In this document: in pieces, positions 1-12,700 of the stretch | Position numbering within the stretch: the first letter of the stretch is position 1 | How the letters are laid out: each line of letters begins with the position of its first letter | Source: Serilophus lunatus | Lineage: Eukaryota; Chordata; Aves; Passeriformes; Eurylaimidae | Reading direction: 5' to 3' | NCBI GenBank assembly: GCA_013399895.1 | Contig: VXBA01005705.1 | Span: 833,286 to 897,285, forward strand | Length of the DNA stretch: 64,000 nt | Position numbers and translations under genes: made by a program | Notes under the pieces: generated by a model | The model's database searches: none | What the model was told of the DNA's origin: nothing | The model's input: the letters and a program-made list of their open reading frames with translations, nothing else

Positions 1-538
1 GTAAAGGAACCTGAGCCGTAAGAACTACTATATTATTGTTATTAATATTTATGGAAATGTTTTAAAGACAGTGCTAATTAGTGCTATTAATTTTGCTTTA
101 AATATTAAATACTGCATAGGCCCATCTTTTATATCTGGAGAGTAAAGTGAAATGTGGATAGCAAGTGAATCATTCTCATTTAAAATGATTAGGCATTCTG
201 CCTGTTGTGGAACTTCCAGAGAAATTGATGTGTGTTCAGAAAATGCAACAGCAGTAGTAACACAAGTGTGCTTTGTTAAAAGCAGATGGGTCCAGGACTC
301 AGACAAAGGGGGAAAGGGCAAGGCTTGGGAGCACTAGCAGAGTTGTGGGGGGAATTCAACTGTAGCTTTGTTGGGTGCTGCAGGGCAGGAGTGAGAGGCA
401 CTGGCAGTAGGTCCTATATTTAATTTAAATTAATTGTTGGGTATTGTATAAGAACAGTGATTTGTTTGTATGTTATACTGTTGAGGCTGTTTCTCCTTTG
501 TCTATGAATGTGATCCCTTTGATGTTTGGATCTCACAG
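1..538 (+). other. OVST: Intron 1 (3' part) of ovostatin; no exon 1 seen
   Basis: AT-rich sequence ending in the acceptor of exon 2 (TCTCACAG, AG at 537-538). I searched for a signal-peptide exon ending in splice phase 2, as in the neighbouring A2M gene, and found none. The first exon and promoter are therefore inferred to lie upstream of the window. A2M intron 1 is about 4.1 kb, so a missing exon 1 is not surprising. Confidence 0.7.
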
Positions 539-722
539 GCAGTATGTCCTGATGGTGCCTGCTGTCCTCCAAAGTGACTCTCCAGGTCAGGTTTGCCTTC
601 AGTTCCTTAATCTCAACGAGAAAATATCCATCAGAGCAATCCTAGAATACAGTGCTGTTAATAGCACTATTTTTGAGATAACCATGACAGCAAGCAGTGG
701 TCTACAGTGCTTCAATTTCAAG
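539..722 (+). CDS. OVST: OVST exon 2 (MG1)
   Basis: 184 bp. Enters with one base completing a codon, then QYVLMVPAVLQSD; contains the sequon NST. Donor AAG/GTAAAT. Length and phase are identical to A2M exon 2. Confidence 0.93.
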
Positions 723-3700
723 GTAAATTAATTTTAATTTATGTCCCAATAGAAAAGAAATGTAAAGAGGGGAGGGAAAAGAAAATTAAAACAGAGAGCA
801 CAGGACAGGAACAAGTAGAGAAGAAATCAAGACTTGTTGAAGGAAAAAGGAAGAATGGGAGCGTAACACAGTAACAGACAAGGAGGCATTTTTAATAGAC
901 ATAAGAAATTAGAAAAGGCCAAGAAAGGTGCTGGAAGGGAGATGGTGTCTCTCTGTAGAAGCTGTGCGACAGGTTCCGGAGCAAATTACTTAAAGAATAA
1001 CAACCTCCCTTTGTTTCTCTTTTTCCTCAGATTCCTCCTGTCCATTCTTCACCACTGGCTTTCATTTCCTTCTCTGCCAAGGGTGCCACAGTCAGCCTAA
1101 AAGAGCGAAAGTCAGTGATGATCCGGAACACAGACAGCATCGTCTTTGTGCAGACAGACAAACCCATCTACAAACCAGGACAGAGAGGTGAATATCTACT
1201 GTGGAGCTCAGGAGGCTGTCATACCTTGGTCTCTATTATTTTCTTTGTCCCTTTCTCCCAGCTGGCAAAAGCTTTCAATGCTGCAGTTTCACTACTGGTG
1301 ACAGGTCAAGATAGTGGGAAGAGGTGATTAGATCACTACTTGGCTTAAAAAAATGCTTCCATTTCCTGCTGGTCAGCATCAAACATAGTCTAAAAATCTG
1401 TTATTTGAAAATTAATTATAAGCTGTTAGAGACAAAATCATGCTATTTACTTTCTGGATTCTGATCAGTTTGGACTTCAGATTTTCATGTTGTTGAATTT
1501 CTGTGCTTATGCTATTACCCTACCTAGACTTCTCACCTGGTCATCGAGCACAGCTCTATGTATGCAAAGAAACTTTTATCTAGAGCCATTCCTTAATTAA
1601 TTTCCAAGGCTTTAAGGCTTCTATCACACAGATAGATCACTGTAGGAAACACTACAAGAAAACTTCTTTCCAGAGATTAGTCAAACAGTAAAGCCCTTAG
1701 ACTAGATTAGCTATACTTTAATTAGGGATGAGCTCCATCTACATAGACACATAGTATGAACAAAAACATACCAGACAGAATTTGGTGCCACAAAGGTGTC
1801 CAGCATGGCCTGTTTATTGGTCAAATGGCTTGGTGTTGAGGTGAGGGAAGCAGTAGACTAAATTAAATTATGAAAAGGTAGTGCTTCACAAAGACATTTT
1901 CAAAACATACTTTTATGTTTTCACTGTTCTCCTTTCAATTTTTTTCTTGTAAAAAACCCCAAACACACACACACACAAAGAAGACACTTTGGCAAAAGCC
2001 TGTACAAAATGAGAACAAAGTGAGCTAAGAGGAATGACACTGCACTAGGAAAAACTGACACTTCACCTAGTTCCAGTATTATTTGGAACTTTCACATATT
2101 CAAGGAAATAAGTGTGCATTAAGGATGGGGAAATGAAGAATAGATTTGCCTACCATTTGCTTGCCATCATTCAGATGGTTATTGAAGGAGTAATGGCCAC
2201 TGAAGGAATTATGGCTGTCGCTTGAGAATGCCTGACCTGCACAGCAGTTCTTATTTGTTCAGCCATCCCCTTTTTCTGGGGTTAAATCAACTTTATGAAA
2301 GAGTGCAAGAACTCAATGCTGGGGAAAAGTCCCTTCCTCAACGTCTTTATAGGTTTCTTTTGCCTTCAGATACATTTTATAATGTGCATCCTGTTCAAGT
2401 GTGACTGTTAAAAGATCTTGTGAAACTGGGAGTACTAATGACAATGGTTAATGCTAACACCCTGTTCCTTGACCTTCCAGTGAGGTTTCGTGTTGTTGCC
2501 CTGGACTTCAATTTTAAACCTGTTCAGGAGAAGGTGAGTAACCCTTTAAATATCCCTGTATTTAAAATTGCTAGGAGACAATTTTTTCTCAATTTCTTCT
2601 CAAATTTTCAGTAAAGGATTGATGTAGATGAGATATTGCAGATTAAATGCAAAGAATTAACATAATTTCCTAAGCACATGATATAATCCATCCTTACATT
2701 AGAGTCACAGAGAAGAAGGCAAGTGTGTAGCAGTTTGAATTCCTGACACAACTCCTTTTGCTATTGCTGGGAAAGGGCTCATTTTGTTGTTACAGACATT
2801 ATTTTAGCTCTGACCAGAAAGCCTACGGTCAGTCTCATGCTTTTACTGTTTGGCAGATGTTCCTTGAAAGAGTCAAGAAGTCACTCACCTGGCACTTTGC
2901 CCATTTTAGATATGGGGGAAATGAAAAAACAAAGTTGCTGCCACAATTGCTTATCTCCTCAGATGCAATCTTTTCATTGCCAGCAATCTATCTTCATTCC
3001 CATAGTACATAAGCCAATAGACAGAAGAGTCTTTACTGGCCTGCTCTCATGTGGTTGTAATGCAGAGGACAGTACTTTTTTACAAAAGAACTGGTGCCAA
3101 TAAGAAGCCCAAATCATGATTTATGTGTGCTTTTATAACTCTTTACTCACTCAGTTGCTCTGAGACTGCACTAAAACCAGTAAGACCAGAAAATGTCCCA
3201 ACATTCTAATTTCATCACTCCCCTTTATGTAATCTTCTTGAAGAAAAATTGCTATTAAATTGATTAAAATAAGACATAGGATAGCTGGTATATGGTATTA
3301 TATTGATTATTGGTTATGTATTTCTCAATAATTTGTGCTTGATCAGCCACCTAATCCCTTCTTCCACTTTGTTTTTTCCTCTTTCAGTACCCCTTGATTT
3401 CAATTGAGGTAAGAGTTTTTTGTCTTTGCACTACATTACACATCTCAAGATTTTAGGGCACATGTGCTTACATCAGTTCATATGTGTCTACACCAGACAA
3501 CTCTTGCTTCCAAGTACACCACCAGAAATGAACAGAGACTTTGCAAAACGTAAGGATATTGTTTGAGCCTGACTAACATGGAAAGTACACCTATCTTCAC
3601 TTCAGCAGTGAAAAATTGTAGTGTTCTTGTGCCCACTTTTGACTTCTCTCTAGTTCCTCTAGTTGGCTTAACTTATTTTGGAGTATATCCTTTTATAACT

Positions 3701-6700
3701 CAAGTGCTTCTAAAAACCATGAAAAAATACAGGCTATGAATACAATTACTATGTTAGTACTTCCATAGCATTTCCTGGTGATTTTTAAAACAACATTTGC
3801 AGTCCTTGCCTAGATAGCATTCTTAGAAGTTTTCATGTTATACCACGAAGTCAGGTGACCTTACTTTCTTTGCAGTGAAACAAACATATTTTGGGCTCTC
3901 TATGTGTTTTTTCTTCAAGTTTGTGCTTTAAAGAGTACAGGAAATGGTGTCAATTAATTTTCTTTAGTCTAAATAGCCATAACATATACAGAGAGGCAAA
4001 TGCTACCCCAGTGAAGGCAGGAGAAATGCTTTCTTCCTTCTTCTCACAGCCAAAGAAAGATACTGGCTTTGCTAAAGGCCAAGATTACTGTGAGATAAAC
4101 TTGGCCAAAGGAGAAGCACAAAAGAGATTTTCTTTCTCTCCCTTCTTGACACAAATCTAGAGCGACATATACTGAAGAGCAGGAAGGAGCAGTATTGTAC
4201 AAATTTCCCTGCTAATTCAGATTAGTAAATAAACTGCGAGAAGATGCCTAAATCTGGGAACAATAGATGAGAATATAGCTACAGTAATAATAACATGAAT
4301 AATTAGAGTACAAAGGCATAGTGTATCTCGGTGCATGTGCATTAAGCAGCTTTTCCAGGGAGTTAAAGCAACTTGTCCTATTTTCTTCCTTGTTTCTGCT
4401 TTTGTGTGCTGGTAGCAGAAGACTTCCAAGGCAAAAACCTGTGTGTGAGTCTATACACTTTTTTTATTCAGGATCCAAGGGGCAACAGGATCTTTCAGTG
4501 GCAAAATGTGGCATCAGAGATGAATATTATCCAGAGAGAATTCCCACTAACTGAAGAACCTATCCTGGGGAACTACAAAATTATCATAACAAAGAAGTCA
4601 GGAAATAAAACAAACCACTCATTCCTTGTGGACGAATATGGTAAATGCCATCCATAGTTTTTATTTGGTGTAGAAAACATTATTAGAGATGAGCCCATAT
4701 CACTCTACTCTTCTTTTCTGCTAAAACTCCAAACAACTTTCTCACAAATGCAGCTTCAATAAGTTGTCTTTAAGAACTGTAGAGATAAAAGAGAATAATA
4801 AAAAAAAATTACCCATTTTTCATATACTTGGTGAGCAAAATAATCTGCATAAGAACTCTACAAGTTGATTGCAAATTTCGTTGAGACAAACTAAACTTTT
4901 CCCAGCCATGTCCAGGAGCTTTCTTGGCCAAAGCTCTGCAAGACAGCAAGTGATCACAGGATTCACCTCAGAAGTCCTATCTTCTATGCAAAGTTTTGTA
5001 AAAATAGTTCAGGCCTTTGCAGATCAGGCCAGTTCTTGATTATTTTGGCACTCCTGTTTTGAGATCCCAGTTTGAGTGTGACTAACACTAGTGATATATA
5101 CTCATTTTCACCTTCATCTCAGGAGAGTCTGCAAGTTTACTATGTGTCAGTGCTGGTTTTTTTCTTTTCGTTCTTTGTCCTAGTTTTGCCAAAATTTGAT
5201 GTCAAAGTTACTGCACCAGAAAGCCTTACAATCCTGGATTTGGAGTTCACAGTGAAAGTCTGTGGATTGTAAGTACAAGGTGTAGAGTTGTGAGGAAATA
5301 TGCTGAAGACTGGAGAAAGAGACAGGGCTTGGAAGAAAAAAACAAAATATGTAGGGCCACAGAAGTCATTGATCAGGACTGACTTGATGGTTGGAGCTTT
5401 CATTTACTTGGTTGCTCATGTTATCCTTTTGTATGAGTATCCTGTTCCAGGGGCTGTTTGATGGCTTTTATAAATCTCTTGAGGGGTCCCCTGGTAAAGT
5501 AGGACATGTCCATTACCAATAACCCACTTCATAGGGAGACCTTCATAAAGCAGAGCACCATTAAATTCTAGCAGGGATCTTATGGTTTTGGCTGTCTAAC
5601 TCCCCTGCCAAGCTTGGTCCTTCAGAAAGACCTTGCTTACTCCAACACTAAGGTCTTGTAATTTAGAATCCAGAGCTGATATCCTGATTCCCTTGTAGAT
5701 ATGAGAAATATTGCTTTCATTTTAGTGAGCCTAGAACTCCAGCCTAAGATGAAAAGTGGAGACAACAACCATAATTTGGTCAGTAGCCATGTCTGTCTAT
5801 CATGTTTATAGAGGTATTTACTTTTTAAGGTGTGGTATTTGTTCATAGGTTTAAGCATGAAAAAGAACTCACTTTGATTTCTGAGTTGTATTTTCTGTTC
5901 TGTAAGAGCAGCAGAGTTAGTAAAAAGCCTGTGAAAGCTCTGGCTTCCCAGCTCACTGCTTCTCCTGTATCTATTTCAGCATATGTTAACTTAAGGAGTT
6001 TCTCAACAACTGATGGGCCTATTTCTTCTTCCCCTAGGTACACCTATGGCCAGCCCGTTGAAGGGAAAGTACAGCTCAGTGTGTGCAGGGATTTTGATTC
6101 TTATGGGAGATGCAAGAAAAGCCCAGTTTGTCAATCATTTACCAAAAATGTATGATACATAATTACTATTCCTCTTCTTGCTTGTCTTCTCTCCTGTGTG
6201 TTTGCTTCTCTCCCTTTGCTCATCACACCTTTCTCTGATGCTTCACCTCACTCTACTGATCTATTTGCTCATATCACTATCTAGGAGCTCAGGGCACATA
6301 ATTTCTCTTCTTGGTTTCCTGCAATAGCACTGATTTCTTCATGACTCAGCTTCCCATCTGAAAAGTGTAGACAGTGATGTCTCCATTAGTCCTGTATAAA
6401 TCATTTTGAAAGTAGTGGGAAAAGACTCCACTTACTAAAGAAGGGTCTTGTGGTATAGTCAACATCCTTTGAAAGCTGCGATCCTTGGTAATGGGATTTG
6501 TTTTCTTCCCTTTCCAGCTGGGGACAGATGGATGCCTCTCTCAAGTTTTCAGCTCCAACACCTTTGAACTAAATCGCACTGGTTACATGAGGAATCTTGA
6601 TGTGAAAGCCACTGTCATAGAGAAAGGAACAGGTAATCCCTTCCAGACAGTCAGAACCAGCAACAGGGGTGTGGTCAAGAATGAGAGTAGGAGATATTCA

Positions 6701-9700
6701 GCCTCTGCTTGCTGAGTACAAGGATGTCTTCCTGAGAAAGGTCCATTTTTAGAAGCACGATGGCAAACACTAACTCTGATGAGGCCATATGCAAGACAAA
6801 GTATATTTTCTCTTGACTCTGGACATGTCTTACAGGCCTGCAATTTATAGCTACTCAGTTTATTTCCATAACTCGGGTGATGAGCAGCATACATTTTGAG
6901 AACATGGATCGCCACTATAGAAGAGGAATTCCTTACTTTGGTCAGGTAAGCAAGAGCATAGAGAGCTAGTTTTGAAGATGATTGACAGGTAATCACATAA
7001 CAACACTGATAGGAACATCTAGGGGACTGTTTGGGCCAACGGTGTTCTCCTCAAGTTTTTTATTACATACTGTGCCCTGCTGGTAATTCTGAATACTGAA
7101 GACTATAAGTTCATTCTGTTTGATTCTGCCAGAAATACTTTGAATCAAAAGAATTCATTAACTTGCATTTTAAGCTTGCTAGAAATCACTGCCTCTTCCT
7201 TCAGAATTGACCATCTAATTCCAGACAGAAATGCATAAAAACACTGGTGGATGAGGGAAGAAAGAATGAAAGAAATTTAAGACACACACACACACACACA
7301 AATAACAACAGGCTTTTTCATGATTTTATGTTTTCTGGCAAATCCCACATAACTCTGTCAGTGGTTTAAAGGGTAGGGATAAATCTCTCTTTTTTAGTTC
7401 AGCTTTTGTAAATGAGGAAAGGATATGAGCACATCTTACCAGTAGCACTGAAGGGAGAGAAGAGATTGTCTTTAAAGGGGTTGCTTTTTCCTGTCTCGAA
7501 GATGTCTAAGTAATTTTCCCACTTGGTCCCCACTCTTTCCTATTTGGTTGTTTAATGTATGAACAGCAGAGACACAAAGGTCTGGAGAAAAGGCCTTAAG
7601 ACACTGAAAGTATCAGCAGCAGACTGTCAAGACTAAGAAAGGAAAACAGGAAGGGAGGAAAGGAAGTATATGTTTAAATTGGAAATGTGTAGTCAGAAGG
7701 GATTGACTGGGAAAGGGACAAGACATGAGAAGTTTTTGATCTGCAAAAGGACATTATCAGTCATGTGGCAGATGCTGAGATCCTGCTTCAAACTTTGTAA
7801 GGTAGCTGAGATAGCTGGTGGAAGGTGATGAGAGACATTTCAGCTCTCAAGAACTGCTTTGAAGGAAGATGGAAAAGCGATTCTGCTATTTGGAGAGCAG
7901 TGCAAACATCAGTATCTACAAACAGAAGGATAATACGCTCAATATGTTTCACCTTCTCTTCTACAGATCAAGCTGGTAGACAAAGGCAACTCTCCTATTT
8001 CCAATGAAGTTATTCAGCTATTTGTCAATAACAAGAATACAGATAACTTCACCACTGATGATAATGGTGTTGTAGAGTTTAGTATTGACACGTCTGAAAT
8101 GTTTGACCCTGAGATCAGTCTGAAAGTGAGTACAAAACAAGGCTGAGTAGAAACAACGAGACAGATGATTGCTCTCAAACTGAACACAAAAAGATGGGAT
8201 GAGGTTTGAATTCTGGTAATAAAAATGTGCTTTCTCCCTCTTATTACCTGTTCTAGATCTTTCAAAAATTATCATAAAAAGAACGAGAAAAACACACAAA
8301 TTTTTGCAATGCAATGGCTTGCTGCAAGGCTAGTGATGCATGTTTGTTTTCCTTTTTTTCCCCATTCCCTCTCCTAATCAGGCAATTTATAAAACCAGTG
8401 ACCACTGCCACTATGAAGGCTGGATAGAGCCTTCCTACCCAGAAGCAACTCTTTCCATTCAACGCTTCTACTCTTGGACTAGCAGCTTTGTAAGAATTCA
8501 GCCTTTATGGAAAGATCTTGGCTGTGGGCAGAAGAGAATGATCACTGTGCACTATATCTTAAACACAGAAGGATACAAGAGCATCAACATTATGAATTTC
8601 TACTACGTGGTGAGTATAGGGCTGTGGCACGGTTTGCTGAAAAGGCTTGACCAGAAAGCTATGTGGCAATCCATCCGCAGGATTTACAGCAGGGAGTGTC
8701 CTTCCAGATTTTGGATTATAAGCCAGCACAATGATTATCAGCCACAACATCCCAAGGACAGAAACAGCACTGAGGTAGTTTGCCAAAACTACCTACACAG
8801 GAAAAATTACCCCCATTTATGACCATGTTACTCCATTTCATAGTAAGAAACCATCTTCATAATGTCTCTGGTCAGGGTTCTTGTCCCTTTCCTCCAAGAA
8901 ATTCTTTGTGGTATTCTCTGCCTTCCTCTTCTCTTCCTTTTCCTTCTGCTCCTGGGACAAGGGCCCCAGGAGTAGCAGCTTCAGTGGCAGCATTCAGCAT
9001 GCTCTAAGGCTTATGTTTAAGCATTTAAGCTGTCTCAGTGTAGATTGTCCTGTCAAGGTACAATGAACTCAGTTGCTGCTTTCTCCCTCCAACTTCTACC
9101 AGCCCATAAATGTCATGATCTTCTCTGCACAGGGTATGGCAAAAGGCAAGATTGTTCTTACAGGGGAAATTAAAGTCAATATTCAAGTTGGTAAGTTAAG
9201 TTACTAATCCATATTTTTGCATTAAAAATGAAAACTAAAAATAAAAATTTAAAAAAAAAGGATGGCTGAACCAAGGCAAGATCTCCTGGATGTATATAGC
9301 AGCTATTGGGAAGGCCATATCTCTGTCCATTCATGCATGTGTGCATGACACCACCACTGCCATTAAAGGCACTATAAAGTCAGGTTTAGTCCAGCAACTA
9401 GGTAATTTGATATTAGTCAAATAGTGTTCTCTAAAGATCTTCCCAAAGGATAATGTAGGGGATGCAGAGTGTCTGGCTTAGAGGCCTATGTGAATATGAC
9501 CATGTGTTCAAATCTAAAATAAATATGAGACCATCTGGATAAAAACCCTGGCATGTCACCTTCTGGCAAAATTTGTCATCTAAGTCCAGATTGCTCTCAG
9601 ACTGACTGGTACAGTCACATGCCCATTGAGGATGGCTACTACTACAGCAGATCTTTGATGTTCTTTCCTTATCGATGGCTTTCTTTCTTCTAATAGGCCA

Positions 9701-12700
9701 AAATGGTACATTCACCATCCCACTTGTGGTCAACGAGAAAATGTCTCCAACCCTTCAGTTGCTGGTATATACTTTACACCCTGCCAAGGAGCTGGTGGCA
9801 GACAGTGTTAAATTTCCAGTTGAGAAGTGTTTCAAAAACAAGGTGAGAGGCCCTAAGATGTAGCAATTCTCACCTGCTGTCAGGCAAATACAAATTCTTT
9901 GTGTATACATTCACAACAGATTTACAGTTTTATTCCTATTTCTAACACAATTGTGAACTAGATTTTGCTCTAAATAGATGCAAAACAGCATCTGTTATAA
10001 ATATTTTCTAAGGAGTGCCATGGATCTGGTAAAAATATTATTTGCTTACTGTAGTGCTCATTACATGTAAAGTCATAATAAGATTTTATTTGATAATTAC
10101 AGAAAAAGAATTACACTTTAAATCACTTGTGGCAGGCTTCATCTAAGCTATCCTAGGAATCTAAGTGTGCTTATTGCCTAAGTCCCTATTATAACAGAGG
10201 CCTGTTCAACAGCTGCAGTAGAGATCAGACATCCTTCTCCAGGCAGACTCTCTGTGCTTTTACAGAAAAGCCTTCTACTCTCCTCCTGGACCTCCAATCA
10301 CACTCAGAGTCAGAGCAGCCCCAAGAAATAACAGATCAGCCATACCAATGTCTGTTTCAAAAATTTCAGGTCCACTTGCAATTCTCTGAAAAGCAGATGC
10401 ACCCAGCTTCTAATGTCAGTTTAGACATTGAAGCTGCTGCCAACTCCTTCTGTGCTGTGAGGGCAGTGGATCAGAGCATGCTGCTCCTGAAGCCTGAGAT
10501 GGAGCTGTCTGAGGAAATGGTAAGCTGCCCAAATTCAGTCTCCTTCCACTTCTTCCTCTTCCATTACAATGTCTCTCAACTTGGTATCCTTAGACTGTGT
10601 TAGACTTCTAAGGCTTTTTGCATGTGCTGGTCATAAACCATCTATAGCAGGCAATACAGAGGTTTTGTTTCTTGTTACTTGGAAGCCCTCTTTCACATGG
10701 GATTTAGTTTAACTTGTGTCTGACCTCTGGCAACAGAACCCTCTGGCATATCTGCCAGTTTTGTGTCACCAGCAAACTTGCTAAGGGAACACTCTGCCTC
10801 AACACCCAGAACATCAATGAAGATGTTGAACAAGATTGGATCTAGTACTGACCCTGAGGTACACTACTAGAGAGCAACCCCCAGCTAGACTTTGTGCCCA
10901 GATCACTGCCCTCTAGGTCCAGCCATTTAGCCCATTCTCAATCCAGGAAACAAAACACAGTTTCAAACAAGCTGACATCTCAGCTCTGGCAATTTGCAGC
11001 CTTTGATGGTGTAAGTGGAATTAATCTTTGTAGAAAAAGGTTTTGTGTTTCCTTACTCCTCACAGGTATACAGCCTACATCCTCTGCAAGACTTTCAAGG
11101 CTATGTCTTTGACGGGTTCAATCTAGAAGAAGACCGCCAAGACCCCTGTGTCTCATCTGACCACATCTTTCACAAAGGCTTGTATTACACACCTGTAATG
11201 TCTGGACTAGGCCCAGACGTGTATCAGTTTCTCAGGGTAAATGTCCTGTACATCACTTAAATTTGCTGAAGTGAGTTTCTGCTCATTAGATAGTTCTACA
11301 AATTTCACTGTTAGTAAAGCTCATACATGACAAACTCTCTTCATGGACCTCTATTCTCAATTGACCCTACTGCCTGCTGTGACTTTGCAGCATGCACAAA
11401 GCTCACACAGGTCTCTGCATAGTTGTCTCTGCATAGTTGTCTCTGGGTACCTCTGTGGTGGAAAGACAGTAATGGGAAAGAGGGAAGAATGGAATAAACC
11501 TCAGCTAAAGTATGGTTATGGCTAACACCAAAATGTGGTTTTTGCAGGATATGGGCATGAAATTTTTTACCAACTCAAAGGTTCAACAACCTGTTCTATG
11601 TGCTAGTGAGACTGTAAGACGTCAACCATATTCCTTGAATTCAGGATACGTGGCTTATGCACACCATATCAAATCATCAGGTAACACAGCGGCCAGGAAA
11701 GAGATTTTATCTTTCCCTTTAAAAAAGTGGCATTCATGGGACATGGATGGTACTCATTAATCACATTGTAATTGATTTTGAATATTGGCATGGCACAGAA
11801 TGAGAGCTTGGGATGATGGCCAATGCCCAAAAAAGTCTTCAGGTCCGTGCTTCTGATTTGTGTCCAGTTTCATGCTGTGAAGTGTTGGCAATTGGCAGAG
11901 TGTCACACAAAACTAACACTGCTGACACTGATTTCCTTCCCACCAGAGCTGATGTGAAGGACTGTGAGACGGTGTGGAAAGTAAACAGATCTAAGTGTCA
12001 AATGACTTAAGTCCTAGCCCTAGGTCTCATGCTCATATTTGGAGACCAAAACATTTCAAGTAATGTTTTCTTTTTTCTTTGATAGCAGGTTATACCTCAC
12101 TCAGGGATACATTAGCGTGGCAATAATGAGTTTCCTTTAGTAAAAAATAGGAAAACACTTATCGTCTTTCATATTGGTCCATGCATATTCAAATCTGTCC
12201 TTTCTGGGAGCCTTTATTATATGAACCTGGTTTTACTAAATTCTCATTATCTCTTACCAGCTGAAGTTAGTAGGGAGGAACATGAAAAGAGACTCATCCT
12301 TGAGACTATTCGAGAATTCTTCCCTGAAACTTGGATTTGGGATATAGTTCTAATTAAGTAAGTACTGCTCCTTTCATCTCTTTGCAGTGCTTTAAGAGTT
12401 ACTAAATATGTTCCCTGATGTCCCACAAACACAATTTCTTGTCACCTCTTCTTACCCTGTCCATCTCATCTTTTCTTTCCCATGATAAAAATACCAAAGG
12501 TGTCCCCAAAGACCCCTGTTTCTAAAATGTTTGTTCTGTAAGTCACATTCCCTTCCTCAGAAGAAGAAAAACTCTATTTAAAATACAGGTTTGCAGAACA
12601 ACAACTCTAAATTGTCTTTCCAGACTCGGGGAAATGATGGGCAGAAGAACTTTCAAATGGGCTTTTCTCAGAAGATTTGAGTGATAAGTTCTGGGGGCTT

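Noticed and set aside
11813..12010. 65-codon + strand ORF next to the bait exon as extra bait sequence
   Set aside because: It lies in intron 17, has no matching splice sites, and would break the frame that exon 18 continues.
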